This document shows, piece after piece, positions 18,481-26,849 of a stretch of DNA of 64,000 nucleotides. The notes below the pieces were generated by a model, which saw nothing but the letters and a program-made list of their open reading frames with translations, did not search any database and was not told the origin of the DNA. Both the position numbers and the translations under genes were made by a program. Position 1 is the stretch's first letter. Each line of letters opens with the position of its first letter. This DNA comes from Deltaproteobacteria bacterium (GTDB lineage: Bacteria; Desulfobacterota; Desulfobacteria; Desulfobacterales; UBA2156). The stretch spans positions 23,199 through 87,198 of the forward strand of contig JAFDGC010000010.1 of NCBI GenBank assembly GCA_019309485.1. Reading direction: 5' to 3'.

Positions 18481-18855
18481 TCAGGCGCCGACGTAAACGC
18501 CCCGGTCTTTTCGCTTTATTTTTCCGAGCTTGTGTAGCCGGAAGATGATATTGCGCAGTTTTTTGTCTTCAAATCCGGTTTCGGCATGGATACCCGGAAC
18601 GTCGATCCCGTCTTTGCGTTTCCGGATGACTTCCAAGACACGGATCGTGGCATTCCCTTCTGATTTCTCTCGAGGGGTTCTCTTTTTCCGGGAAGCAGAA
18701 GGCGTTTGACTCATCAGTGTCCTGAGTTGTCCTTCAATCCGCTCCATGCCTTTCAGGATTTTATCGACATCGCGCTTGGTGGGAATTTGATAGGCCTGCA
18801 TGAAGAATTTCACCATGGCGTCGAAACTCACCGGTTTTCCTCTTTTCTTAACCAT
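18481..18855 (-). CDS. Small basic protein with C-terminal winged-helix-like domain, function unknown
   Basis: A 124-residue protein I cannot name. The N-terminal part (about 10-50) is predicted helical, with KRDVDKILKGMERIEGQL resembling coiled-coil or PhaF-like helices. A basic linker (SRKKRTPREKSE) follows. The C-terminal 55 residues (VLEVIRKRKDGIDVPGIH ... FRLHKLGKIKRKDRG) look like a winged helix-turn-helix with the typical L-x-K-L-G-K-I wing. This suggests DNA binding or nucleoid association, by inference. A GGGGGAACGC ribosome binding site precedes the start, and a TTGACT-17-TAATTT promoter candidate lies 50 bp upstream. Confidence 0.75.
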   Translation of the reverse strand: MVKKRGKPVSFDAMVKFFMQAYQIPTKRDVDKILKGMERIEGQLRTLMSQTPSASRKKRTPREKSEGNATIRVLEVIRKRKDGIDVPGIHAETGFEDKKLRNIIFRLHKLGKIKRKDRGVYVGA

Positions 18856-18905
18856 GCGTTCCCCCTTTTTCCGCCGGATTTACAGCAATGCATCTTATTT
18901 ACTAA

Positions 18906-18934
18906 AAATTACTCGTTATTCAAGAAAAAGTCAA
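18906..18934 (-). promoter_or_regulatory. Candidate sigma-70 promoter for the small winged-helix gene
   Basis: On the minus strand TTGACT (18934-18929) and TAATTT (18911-18906) are spaced by 17 bp, about 50 bp upstream of the start codon at 18855. Confidence 0.5.
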
Positions 18935-19067
18935 GTTCATGGCTTTTTTCTTCCAAAAGAAGGCCTCGAAAAGAATTGAAACCAGAAAATCTTAATGATA
19001 TCTCATGGCATCTTCTTGCGATGACCTGCCCCTAAAGGTGCATCCTCCGAAAGAAAAATATCTGTTG

Positions 19068-19544
19068 ATGAATGTATCTCAAAACATCAAAGACCGGCTC
19101 AGGATTTTTTACCAAAAGGTCAAGCGGCTTGAAGGGGACCCCCACTTCATTGCGCTGGGGTTTGCCATCGGTGTTTTTGTCGGAATGACCCCCACCATCC
19201 CGTTTCACACCGTTTTGGCGGTGGTGCTGGCGTTTCTTTTCAAGGGGAGCAAAGCAGCGGCGGCCATCGGTGTCTGGTTCAGTAATCCCGTCACCATTCC
19301 CCTTTTTTATTTTCTAAGTTACCGCGTGGGTACATTTTTTTTCAACCTGACGCCTTTTGATGCGCGCCCGCACACGGTGTTGGAATTGATGAAAATGGGA
19401 ACGGATTTAACGGTTGCCATGGTCTCGGGGGGAATGATTTTGGGAATTCTGCCGGGGGTTGCCGCGTATTGGTTCGCCCGGTGGTTTGTCATCCGCCGGC
19501 ATCGATCGGAAACGACAGGCGCTTCGCCGTCGGATCATGGATAA
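19068..19544 (+). CDS. DUF2062 family small membrane protein
   Basis: A 158-residue membrane protein from ATG 19068. Sequence of the family is seen in PHFIALGFAIGVFVGMTP and WFSNPVTIPLFYFLSY, which match DUF2062. There are about three hydrophobic segments and a basic C-terminus (RRHRSE). The open frame extends upstream to 19005, but the residues before NVSQNIKDRLRIFYQ are not family-like; the ribosome binding site is weak for either start. The biochemical role of DUF2062 proteins is unknown; they often sit near glycosyltransferases, which is not the case here. Confidence 0.82.
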   Translation: MNVSQNIKDRLRIFYQKVKRLEGDPHFIALGFAIGVFVGMTPTIPFHTVLAVVLAFLFKGSKAAAAIGVWFSNPVTIPLFYFLSYRVGTFFFNLTPFDARPHTVLELMKMGTDLTVAMVSGGMILGILPGVAAYWFARWFVIRRHRSETTGASPSDHG

Positions 19545-19643
19545 CATGGATGATTCCTTCCCATGATTTCGTTTAAAGGATGCATCTTTCCTCTCAAGTT
19601 GCGCGTCCCCAAGACATATTGGGATATCCGAGCGGCATCCCCG

Positions 19644-20630
19644 TTATAAGGACCCCGGACGAAGGGGTTTTCCCAAGGCCGACGGCGCGGCGCCGGAAAA
19701 AACCTCCAGGAGCGCCTTGAGCCGGAGACGGTGCCGGTCCTCTCTCGGGATGGTGGTCCGCTGTGCATAGGCGATGATCAAAAGCGTGAATATCATGAGG
19801 GGAAAAGGCGCCACCTGGAAAACCTGAGCCGGAACCGTGGGGATCCATCCTTGAAAATAGATGCCCAGCACCTGTAAAAAGGAAAAGAGATAAGCCCCGG
19901 CGGCGGCGCGCATGGGGTGCCACCCCCCGAAGATGACCAGGGCCAGGGCGATCCATCCGGTCCCTTCCGCACCTTGGGGACGGCCCCATCCCGGCTTGAC
20001 GAAAAGGGAAAAGGCCGCACCGGCGGCCCCCACCAGGAAGCCGCCGCACAGGGTGTAGATCCATTGCAGCCGCACCGGGTTTTCGCCCCGGGCAAAGGCG
20101 GCCCGGGGATCCTCCCCCACGGCCCGCAACCGGAGGCCCATGGGGGTCCGATAGATGTACGCCCAACAAAGCACGATCATCCCCAAACCGGCATACACCA
20201 TCCAGTTGTGTTGAAACAAGACGGGCCCCAACACCGGGATGTCGGAAAGAATCGGGATCGGAACGGATGAAAACTGGGGGCCGTGGAGCCGGGCGTAGGG
20301 GTTTCCGAGGAAATAGGCCAGATCCCGGGCGGTGAGCGTCAGCACGAACCCCACCGCCACCTGGGATTGCCCCAGCTTCAGGCTGAAAAGGCCCACCGCG
20401 GCAGCCACAAGGGCGCCCACCAGACACGCCGCAATACACCCCAAAAACGCGCTTTGGGTCTCGAAGGCCACGGCGAACGCCACCATGGCGGCCAGGAGGA
20501 TGGTGCCGTCCAGGGAAAGATTGATCACCCCCGCCTTTTCCGTGAGCGTCTCCCCGAGGGCGGCCAGGAGAATGGGCGTGGCCCCTGCAACGACGCCGGA
20601 AAATAAAAGTAGCCACTCGGACCCGCTCAT
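19644..20630 (-). CDS. Nucleoside/BMP-type ABC transporter permease 2
   Basis: Inner-membrane permease of a simple-sugar/nucleoside importer (PnrDE/NupQ group). ATG 20630 lies 1 bp after the stop of the first permease and gives a 328-residue protein; the longer frame overlaps that gene and lacks family similarity. Family residues include KAGVINLSLDGTILLAA near residue 30 and about nine hydrophobic segments. It is the last gene of the four-gene operon that begins with the BMP-family receptor at 24459. Confidence 0.9.
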   Translation of the reverse strand: MSGSEWLLLFSGVVAGATPILLAALGETLTEKAGVINLSLDGTILLAAMVAFAVAFETQSAFLGCIAACLVGALVAAAVGLFSLKLGQSQVAVGFVLTLTARDLAYFLGNPYARLHGPQFSSVPIPILSDIPVLGPVLFQHNWMVYAGLGMIVLCWAYIYRTPMGLRLRAVGEDPRAAFARGENPVRLQWIYTLCGGFLVGAAGAAFSLFVKPGWGRPQGAEGTGWIALALVIFGGWHPMRAAAGAYLFSFLQVLGIYFQGWIPTVPAQVFQVAPFPLMIFTLLIIAYAQRTTIPREDRHRLRLKALLEVFSGAAPSALGKPLRPGSL

Positions 20631-20631
20631 T

Positions 20632-21666
20632 TTACCGTGCTTCTTCCGGACGGCCCTCTTTCCGAAGCCACGCAACGGCCGCCAACGCGGCAAGGACCCA
20701 TGCCCCCTGAATCACGCCGGCCAGGGAGGAATCGATTTTCAGCACCATGGGGAGCTGGATCCCCCCCACATTCAAACACGCGAAAAAAAAGGCCACCGCA
20801 GGCACCAGGGCCACCCGGTAATTGGATAGCATGACCACCAGCAAGGCCAGGTAGCCGTAATTGCTGGAAATGGAAGGGATCAGGCGATGATACACTCCGG
20901 CCACCTGGACGCCTCCGGCAAGCCCGGCAAAGGCCCCTGCCAGTACCATGGCCAAGATCATGTACCGTCCCGGTTTTTCACCGAATAGCATCACCGCCGT
21001 TGGATTGTTTCCGGCGGCTTTGAAAACCAGACCCAGCCGGCTGTAACGAAACATCCAGACGGTGACGGCCAGAGCGGCAGCGGCCAGGAACACTCCTTCC
21101 GGAGAAAGGCGCACCCCGGACACAGAAGAAAGCCAGAGCTCCGGCGGAAAAGGTGCGGTTCCGCTCATGGAGGCCACTCCCGGGCGTTTCCACGGGCCGA
21201 AAATCAGGTACAACAAAATCCCCTGGGCCACAAAATTGAGACCCAGCCCTGCAAAAATCTCATGGACGCCCCCTTTGGTCTTCAACAATCCCGCCCCCAT
21301 GGCCCAAAGACCGCCTCCCAGCGCGGCCGCCGGAAACGCCAGGATCAGATAGAACAAGGGGAGCCGGCTTTCCACGCCCCAGCGGAGGACCGCCGTGGCG
21401 AATACCGCCCCCATAATCATCTGTCCTTCGACGCCGATATTCCACAGGGCAATGCGGAAGGTATACAGGAGGCCTACGGCGCAAAGGGTCAACGGGACCC
21501 AGGCGGTCAGAACGGCCCCCACCTTTTTCCCGGATCCGAGGGACCCCTTGAGCAGAAGCCCATAGGCCTCCATGGGCGGCGCGCCGGCCAGCATCAATAT
21601 TCCCGTGGTGAAGCCGAAGACGGCCATCAGGGAGACTCCGAAAACTTTCCAGTGTCTTTTGGTCAT
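20632..21666 (-). CDS. Nucleoside/BMP-type ABC transporter permease 1
   Basis: First permease of the importer, 344 residues. Membrane segments alternate with the characteristic RIALWNIGVEGQMIMGAVFA (about 70-89), matching the NupP/YufP group. It follows the ATPase by about 12 bp and is nearly contiguous with the second permease, so all are probably one transcript. The transported molecule is likely a nucleoside or related purine, from family knowledge only. Confidence 0.92.
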   Translation of the reverse strand: MTKRHWKVFGVSLMAVFGFTTGILMLAGAPPMEAYGLLLKGSLGSGKKVGAVLTAWVPLTLCAVGLLYTFRIALWNIGVEGQMIMGAVFATAVLRWGVESRLPLFYLILAFPAAALGGGLWAMGAGLLKTKGGVHEIFAGLGLNFVAQGILLYLIFGPWKRPGVASMSGTAPFPPELWLSSVSGVRLSPEGVFLAAAALAVTVWMFRYSRLGLVFKAAGNNPTAVMLFGEKPGRYMILAMVLAGAFAGLAGGVQVAGVYHRLIPSISSNYGYLALLVVMLSNYRVALVPAVAFFFACLNVGGIQLPMVLKIDSSLAGVIQGAWVLAALAAVAWLRKEGRPEEAR

Positions 21667-21678
21667 GCTTCGATCTTT

Positions 21679-23169
21679 TCACGCCTTTCCGGCAATGGCG
21701 CTGCCCAGTTCGTGGATATCCGTGTCGGCCGCCCTGATGTCCCGGATCACGGCCCCTTCGTAAAAGACCAGGATCCGATCGGCCACCATGAAAATCTCTT
21801 CCAGTTCCGATGAGGAAAAAACGACGGCGGTGTTTTTCTCGCGGTATCGAAACAAGTGGTCCCAGACCCAGAGGGCGGATTCAAAATCGAGCCCCCGGGT
21901 CGGTTTTTCAAGGAGCAACAAGGCAGGCGCATCCGGGAGGAAGGACAGCATGAGACGCTGCTGGTTCCCGCCGGAAAGGGACTCCACGGGCATCTCCGGA
22001 TCCCCCTTGATCCGAAAATACCGAATATGCCGGGCGGCCTGATCCCGGGCGACATTCCAGTGCACCCGGAATCCCCGGCAGTACTTGAGGGCGACATGTT
22101 CCAAGATGGAAAGGCCCGGAATCAGGCCTTCCTCCAGACGGGCCGTGGGTAAAAAGGCAACTCCTTTTTTCTGGAAGGCGATGCCGTCTTTCCTGTGCAT
22201 CCCTTCGTCACGGAGGCGAAGCACCCCGGACACCGGGGCCCGCAGCCCGGCGGCAAGACGCATAAACACCCCCTGCCCGCTGCCTTCCAGTCCCGCCAGG
22301 GCCACCACTTCCTTTTCCCGGATGATCGCGCTGCAGGCCTTCAACCCGGAACGGTCTCCGGGCGCCGAGACATCCCGGAGAATCAACAACGGGGCACCGG
22401 CCGGTATTTCGGGCCGTTTCAGGGGGGACGGAACGGATCCGAACATCATCTTCAAAAGAGCGTTCGGGTCAAAGGGACGCTCCATTTCTCCGGTGATTTT
22501 TCCGTGGCGCAGCACCGAAACCCGATCACAGAGACTTTCTACGTCTTCCAGCTTGTGGGAGACCAAAATGATCGTTTTGCCTTCCTGGGCCAGGGTCCTA
22601 AGCGCCTTGAAAAGGGTTTCTTTCTGGAAGCTGGATATTCCGGTGGTGGGCTCGTCGAGGATCAGGACATGGGTGCCCATGGACAACAGCCTGAGGATTT
22701 CGAGTTGCTGGCGTTCTCCGGGGGTCAGTTGCCGTACCGGCGTTTCCGGAGAAAGCGAAAAGCCCAGCCGGGTGCAAAGGGATTCGAACCGTTCCCGGAA
22801 GGCCTTCCGGTGCAGCCGGAATCCACGGATCTGTCCAATCATGAAATTTTCCAGAACGCTGAGAACCGGAAAATCGACGGGTTCCTGGTACAGCATCCCG
22901 ATGCCGAGCCGGGACGCCACAGCGGGCGCCTGAAAATCGACGTCCACCCCGTGGATGCGGATACGTCCCCGGGTTTTTTGGGTGAATCCGGCCAAAATCT
23001 TCATCAACGTACTCTTTCCGGCGCCGTTTTCCCCCAAAATACCGTGGATCGCTCCGGGACGGAACCGAAGGGTGATCCCCTGATTGGCGTTTACCGAACC
23101 GTAGCGTTTATGGATGTCGACAAGTTCCACGGCCGGCGGCGGTTCCGGATGGATACGCACCTTCGGCAA
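21679..23169 (-). CDS. Nucleoside/BMP-type ABC transporter ATPase with two nucleotide-binding domains
   Basis: A 496-residue double ATPase like those of sugar and nucleoside importers. The N-terminal domain is complete: Walker A GENGAGKST near 49-57, signature LTPGERQQLEIL, Walker B VLILDEPTTGIS. The C-terminal domain has a degenerate Walker A (GLEGSGQGVF) and Walker B (LLLLEKPTRGLD), yet keeps a good signature LSGGNQQRLML. Such asymmetry is usual in this family. The gene follows the receptor gene after a 96-bp gap containing a hairpin. Confidence 0.94.
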   Translation of the reverse strand: MPKVRIHPEPPPAVELVDIHKRYGSVNANQGITLRFRPGAIHGILGENGAGKSTLMKILAGFTQKTRGRIRIHGVDVDFQAPAVASRLGIGMLYQEPVDFPVLSVLENFMIGQIRGFRLHRKAFRERFESLCTRLGFSLSPETPVRQLTPGERQQLEILRLLSMGTHVLILDEPTTGISSFQKETLFKALRTLAQEGKTIILVSHKLEDVESLCDRVSVLRHGKITGEMERPFDPNALLKMMFGSVPSPLKRPEIPAGAPLLILRDVSAPGDRSGLKACSAIIREKEVVALAGLEGSGQGVFMRLAAGLRAPVSGVLRLRDEGMHRKDGIAFQKKGVAFLPTARLEEGLIPGLSILEHVALKYCRGFRVHWNVARDQAARHIRYFRIKGDPEMPVESLSGGNQQRLMLSFLPDAPALLLLEKPTRGLDFESALWVWDHLFRYREKNTAVVFSSSELEEIFMVADRILVFYEGAVIRDIRAADTDIHELGSAIAGKA

Positions 23170-23197
23170 TCCTCATCAATGGTCATGGGAACGGAAA

Positions 23198-23228
23198 GTG
23201 CAGAAGGAGCGGTCTTCCCCTTCCGCAC
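23198..23228. other. Intercistronic hairpin between receptor and ATPase genes
   Basis: GTGC-a-GAAGG and CCTTC-c-GCAC form an interrupted 9-bp stem around an 11-nt loop. It has no U-tract. Position after a binding-protein gene suits a mRNA-stabilising or partly terminating hairpin that keeps receptor expression higher than the membrane genes; this is inference. Confidence 0.4.
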
Positions 23229-23265
23229 TCCGTCAAGATCCTGCAAATGACCGGGTGAAGGGTTG

Positions 23266-24459
23266 TTATTGGGCGCTGGATGCGCCGGTCATCCCTTTTA
23301 AGAGCTGTTTCATGTACCAGATCTGCGCGTCGGTGGCGACTTCCCCTTCCTTTAAGAAGATGCTGCCGTCCTGGTAAAACAGCGGCCCCTTGAAAAGGAC
23401 GGCTTTCTGGCTCCCCAGATCCTTGATAAATCCCTCCAGGGCCGCTTTGGCTTTTTCGGGCAGGGCCGGCCCGGGGAGAAATCCGACGGTGCTGGTCTCC
23501 GGATTGTTGATGTTGTTCCAGTCCGGACCCAGCCACACCCATTTGGATTCCCAGTTGCCGGACATGGAACCCTTCACGAAATCGATGTATCCGGGTCCCC
23601 AGTTGAAATAGGGAACACCCAGGCAGGCCTCGGACGCCCCCTCGCAGGCGCCGATGTAATCATAAGGGATGGCCCAGACTGCCTTCCCCTCCTGTTTTTT
23701 CTGCTTGGCGACCACCACGGCTTCCGTGGTGTCGATGCCGGAGATGACCACGTCATACCCGGTGTTGAAAAAGTTCTGGCAGACCTGTGTGGGATCGGCC
23801 GTGACGCCGGGGATGTTGAACCAGAATCCGATCCAGGTGACTTTGAAGTCCAACGCCTTGGGATCCCGGTTAAGAACGTGTTCCCAGGCGTATCGGGCCC
23901 CGAGAAAACACGCGGCAGCCAAGCGGCGGGTTTCTTCATTGATGAGGGGACCCAGGTATCCGATCTTCCCCGTCCGGGTGGTCATGGCCGCCGCAAAGCC
24001 GGCCATCATCTTCCCGTATTCCATTTTTCCCATGAGGTTGGCCAAATTGGAAGGAGCCTTTTTTGTCAGGACATCATCCCCGGAAATATGGAGAAAATGG
24101 ATTTCCGGATGCAACCGGGCCGCTTCCCGGGTGCCGTCCTTCATGTCGTCGGAATTGGCGATGATCAGCCTTGCCCCCTTTTCCACCAGATCATCGGCCA
24201 ACTGGGGAATCGTCACACCCGGCCGGTCCGCCGGGTTGACCTTGTCGATGTAGATCATCTTCGTCCCGGGGACCTTTTTTTCCACGGTCAACCCGGCCTC
24301 GTAGTGGGCCTGGCTCCATCCGTGGTCATTGTAAGGTCCCACCAGGAGCAATCCGAAGATGAACGGTTTGTCAGATCCCTCGGCCGGTTGAAAACAAAAT
24401 GCTACGGAAAAGATTACCAGGCTCACCGCGAAAAACACCCATCCCCTGTTTTTTCTCAT
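23266..24459 (-). CDS. BMP-family (PnrA-like) ABC transporter substrate-binding protein
   Basis: Receptor of the nucleoside-type importer, 397 residues. A signal peptide is clear (MRKNRGW, then a hydrophobic stretch to about residue 24). The mature part opens FGLLLVGPYNDHGWSQAHYE, the signature start of the BMP/Med family, and later contains NSDDMKDGTREAARLHPE. There is a cysteine in the signal region (VAFCFQPAEGS) but it does not fit a good lipobox, so a soluble periplasmic or weakly anchored protein is likely. A GAAAAGGAGAGGG ribosome binding site precedes the ATG. A short leader frame and a hairpin repeat lie just upstream. Confidence 0.92.
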   Translation of the reverse strand: MRKNRGWVFFAVSLVIFSVAFCFQPAEGSDKPFIFGLLLVGPYNDHGWSQAHYEAGLTVEKKVPGTKMIYIDKVNPADRPGVTIPQLADDLVEKGARLIIANSDDMKDGTREAARLHPEIHFLHISGDDVLTKKAPSNLANLMGKMEYGKMMAGFAAAMTTRTGKIGYLGPLINEETRRLAAACFLGARYAWEHVLNRDPKALDFKVTWIGFWFNIPGVTADPTQVCQNFFNTGYDVVISGIDTTEAVVVAKQKKQEGKAVWAIPYDYIGACEGASEACLGVPYFNWGPGYIDFVKGSMSGNWESKWVWLGPDWNNINNPETSTVGFLPGPALPEKAKAALEGFIKDLGSQKAVLFKGPLFYQDGSIFLKEGEVATDAQIWYMKQLLKGMTGASSAQ

Positions 24460-24482
24460 GATGCCCTCTCCTTTTCAAAGTG

Positions 24483-24540
24483 AAGCCCTCCCGCCCTGAA
24501 GGGCGGGGCCCCCGGTGATAAAATCGTCATTCTAAATCGA
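24483..24540 (+). repeat. GC-rich hairpin repeat, copy B
   Basis: Perfect 7-bp stem CCCGCCC-TGAA-GGGCGGG (24490-24507) followed by a tail similar to copy A. It lies 25 bp upstream of the BMP-family receptor start, inside the presumed leader, so it is not that gene's terminator. Confidence 0.7.
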
Positions 24541-24570
24541 GCATTCCCCTGAATATTTGCAGGAGTGCAT
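24532..24570 (-). CDS. Possible 12-residue leader peptide upstream of the BMP receptor gene
   Basis: A 13-codon frame reading MHSCKYSGECSI then TAG, preceded by a strong AAAGGAGAGAAAT ribosome binding site at ideal spacing. It ends about 70 bp before the receptor start, with the hairpin repeat between. The ribosome binding site closely resembles the receptor's own. No amino-acid bias indicates classical attenuation. It may be chance; too short for similarity evidence. Confidence 0.25.
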   Translation of the reverse strand: MHSCKYSGECSI

Positions 24571-24720
24571 ATTTCTCTCCTTTTTTATGTTCCGACCGGG
24601 AATTTTTCCGTATCACAACGGACCTTGTCTTTCTACTCGAAAGTGCATCATCGACAAACAATCCGCATCCACCCAAGGCTTTCGGAACCCGAAATTGCTT
24701 GTACAAGGGGTCATAACCTC

Positions 24721-24750
24721 TTGACTCCGGAATTCATTTGCGTCTATTTA
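24721..24750 (+). promoter_or_regulatory. Candidate promoter for the ABM-oadG-oadB genes
   Basis: TTGACT (24721-24726) and TATTTA (24745-24750) are 18 bp apart, about 30 bp upstream of the ABM start codon. The rest of the 24571-24780 gap holds nothing else I can identify. Confidence 0.4.
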
Positions 24751-24780
24751 TCGTAAGAAACCTTGCGAAAGGAGCGCCCC

Positions 24781-25068
24781 ATGCCTGTGAAGGTGATCAT
24801 CCGACGCCCGGCCTCGGCAGAAACGGATGTGTTTATGGCCCCTCTTTTGGAAGAACTCCGGAAAAAGGCCATGCAACAAAAGGGGTACATTTCCGGCGAG
24901 ACCCTCAAACGTGTTGACGGGCCGGCGGAGACCATGGTAATCAGCACCTGGCGGTCCATGGAGGATTGGAAAAACTGGATGGCAAGCCGCGAACGTATCG
25001 ATATCCAAAACAAAATCGATACGTTGATCGGCAAAGAAACCCTTTATGAGATCTATGTCCCGAAGTAG
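24781..25068 (+). CDS. Antibiotic biosynthesis monooxygenase (ABM)-like small protein
   Basis: A 95-residue protein; ATG 24781 has a strong AAGGAGCGCCCC ribosome binding site. It shows the ABM dimeric ferredoxin-like fold pattern: PVKVIIRRP strand, a helix with FMAPLLEELRKKAM, GYISGETL strand, then VISTWRSMEDWKNWM, the most recognisable family segment. ABM proteins include haem-degrading and quinol monooxygenases, but many have no known activity. It is 24 bp ahead of the decarboxylase gamma subunit gene, suggesting co-expression. No haem or catalytic residues can be assigned with certainty. Confidence 0.75.
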   Translation: MPVKVIIRRPASAETDVFMAPLLEELRKKAMQQKGYISGETLKRVDGPAETMVISTWRSMEDWKNWMASRERIDIQNKIDTLIGKETLYEIYVPK

Positions 25069-25092
25069 GTAAAACAATTTTAGGAGCATGTA

Positions 25093-25488
25093 GTGTACGG
25101 TTTTGAAGCAATATCCCATTACAATGGATGGACCATGGCCATCGCGGGCGCCCTCATCGTCATGTCGGGGCTGACGATCCTGTCTTTCGTCATCTCTCAA
25201 TTGCATCGGGTGGCCGGATTATTTGAAAAGCGCCCTGAAGAACCCCCGCCGGAAGACGTGCCTGAAACACCTGCCAAATCCTTCGGTTTTCCCCTGGACG
25301 ACCTTCAAGAAGCGGCGGCACAGTGCAGTCTGGAAGCGGCGGCCCTGGGGGAACCCTTTGAGATCAAAGCCCTTTTCGAGGTGTTAAAAAATAGGGGGTG
25401 GCCCGCACCCCACCTGACGATCCGCACCTTCAGGGAGCGGGGAATCCTCGTACCGGCCGAAGACGGCCTTTTTTCATGGAAGAAGTAA
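25093..25488 (+). CDS. Na+-translocating decarboxylase gamma subunit (OadG family) with extra C-terminal domain
   Basis: A 131-residue protein. The N-terminal part has one membrane helix (MAIAGALIVMSGLTILSFVI, about 15-34), followed by a proline- and acid-rich linker (RPEEPPPEDVPE), as in OadG/sodium pump gamma subunits that hold alpha and beta together. The last ~65 residues are unlike the short OadG tail and resemble a small winged-helix domain (LFEVLKNRGWPAPHLTIRTF, then a turn and FSWKK). GTG 25093 follows a TAGGAG site. It precedes the beta subunit by 119 bp. No alpha or biotin-carrier gene is in the window. Confidence 0.78.
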   Translation: MYGFEAISHYNGWTMAIAGALIVMSGLTILSFVISQLHRVAGLFEKRPEEPPPEDVPETPAKSFGFPLDDLQEAAAQCSLEAAALGEPFEIKALFEVLKNRGWPAPHLTIRTFRERGILVPAEDGLFSWKK

Positions 25489-25607
25489 CATGGGATCTCG
25501 CCTTTTTCCGCCACGCGCCACCGGGTTCATCCCGTCCGGATAACCTGCCTCCCACACATCGAAACGGCACGTCAAGAACACGAAAGAACATTTAGGAAGA
25601 AACCATT

Positions 25608-26732
25608 ATGACGCTTTTACTTCAGTTCCTGTCCAACACAGGCTACTTTTTGGCCGATTACCGCCACATCGTCATGATTCTGGTGGGATGCACTTTTATT
25701 TTCCTTTCCATCGCCAAGAAATACGAACCGCTCCTGTTGCTCCCCATCGGCTTCGGCATCATCGTGGGGAACGTCCCGTTTTTCAAAGGGTTCGGCTTGG
25801 GCATCTATGAACCCAACAGCGTGCTCCACTATCTGTATTTCGGGGTCACCTCGGGCCTTTATCCGTCCATCGTCTTTTTGGGGCTTGGTGCCATGACGGA
25901 TTTTTCCTCCCTGCTGGCGACACCCAAGCTCATGATCCTGGGTGCCGCGGCCCAGATGGGGATTTATTTCACGCTCCTTTCGGCCCTGGCCCTGGGATTC
26001 CTGCCCCGGGAAGCCGGTGCCATCGCCATTATCGGGGGGGCCGACGGACCCACCTCCATCTTTTTAACCGCCAAGCTCGCCCCGCACCTCATCGGCCCGG
26101 TCGCCATTGCCGCATATTCCTACATGGCGTTGATCCCCATCATCCAGCCCCCCATCATGCGCCTTTTAACATCCAAGGAAGAACGGCGCATCCGCATGCC
26201 CGAAACCCGGGAGGTCTCCCGGAAAGAACAGTTGATTTTTCCGGTGGTGGGGGTCATCCTGTGCTGCTTTCTGGCGCCCGCTTCCATCCCGCTTCTGGGA
26301 CCCTTTTTCTTCGGGAACCTCATGAAGGTCAGCGGTGTGGTGGACCGCTTGGCCCAGACCGCCCGCTCGGCCATCATCGACACGGCCACCATTTTCCTGG
26401 GATTCACCGTAGGCGCCAGCACCCAGGCCGACGTCTTCTTGACCCCCAAATCCGTGGGCATCTTCTTTCTGGGTGCCATTGCCTTCAGTATCGCTACAGC
26501 CTCGGGGGTCCTCTTCGCCAAGATCATGAATCTTTTCTTGAAACAAAAGATCAATCCCCTGTTGGGTGCCGCCGGTGTTTCGGCCGTCCCCGGGTCCGCC
26601 CGGGAAGTGCACTTGACGGGCCTGAAAGCGGATCCTACCAATTACCTGCTCATGCACGGCATGGCCTGCAATGCCTCCGGCGTCATCGGATCCGCCCTAT
26701 GCGCCGGCATCCTCTGGAGCTTTTTGTTGTGA
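25608..26732 (+). CDS. Na+-translocating decarboxylase beta subunit (OadB/MmdB/GcdB family)
   Basis: The membrane subunit that couples decarboxylation of a biotin-bound carboxyl group to sodium export. At 374 residues it has about nine to eleven hydrophobic segments and the family hallmark IGGADGPTSIFLTAKLAPHL (about 143-162), which includes the conserved aspartate implicated in Na+ binding. A second signature, HGMACNASGVIGSA, sits near the C-terminus. Together with the gamma-like gene it belongs to an oxaloacetate-, methylmalonyl-CoA- or glutaconyl-CoA-type decarboxylase; which one depends on an alpha subunit that must lie elsewhere. AGGAAGAAACC precedes the ATG. Confidence 0.93.
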   Translation: MTLLLQFLSNTGYFLADYRHIVMILVGCTFIFLSIAKKYEPLLLLPIGFGIIVGNVPFFKGFGLGIYEPNSVLHYLYFGVTSGLYPSIVFLGLGAMTDFSSLLATPKLMILGAAAQMGIYFTLLSALALGFLPREAGAIAIIGGADGPTSIFLTAKLAPHLIGPVAIAAYSYMALIPIIQPPIMRLLTSKEERRIRMPETREVSRKEQLIFPVVGVILCCFLAPASIPLLGPFFFGNLMKVSGVVDRLAQTARSAIIDTATIFLGFTVGASTQADVFLTPKSVGIFFLGAIAFSIATASGVLFAKIMNLFLKQKINPLLGAAGVSAVPGSAREVHLTGLKADPTNYLLMHGMACNASGVIGSALCAGILWSFLL

Positions 26733-26849
26733 TGCCTTTGAACGCGCCTCATCTTGGCCAAGGCGGGATCTCATGCGGAAGGGGAAGACTGGTCTTCAAA
26801 AAAAATAGGGGGAACACCGGAAAGTCGCCCCTTTTCGGAAGCGATGCGC

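Noticed and set aside
21679..23169. ATPase second half as evidence of a broken gene
   Set aside because: The degenerate Walker motifs of the C-terminal domain are usual in double-domain sugar/nucleoside importer ATPases.
26780..26815. Terminator between oadB and glnS
   Set aside because: GAAGAC-TG-GTCTTC is followed by A on the plus strand and preceded by T on the minus strand, so the T-run is on the wrong side for either gene.
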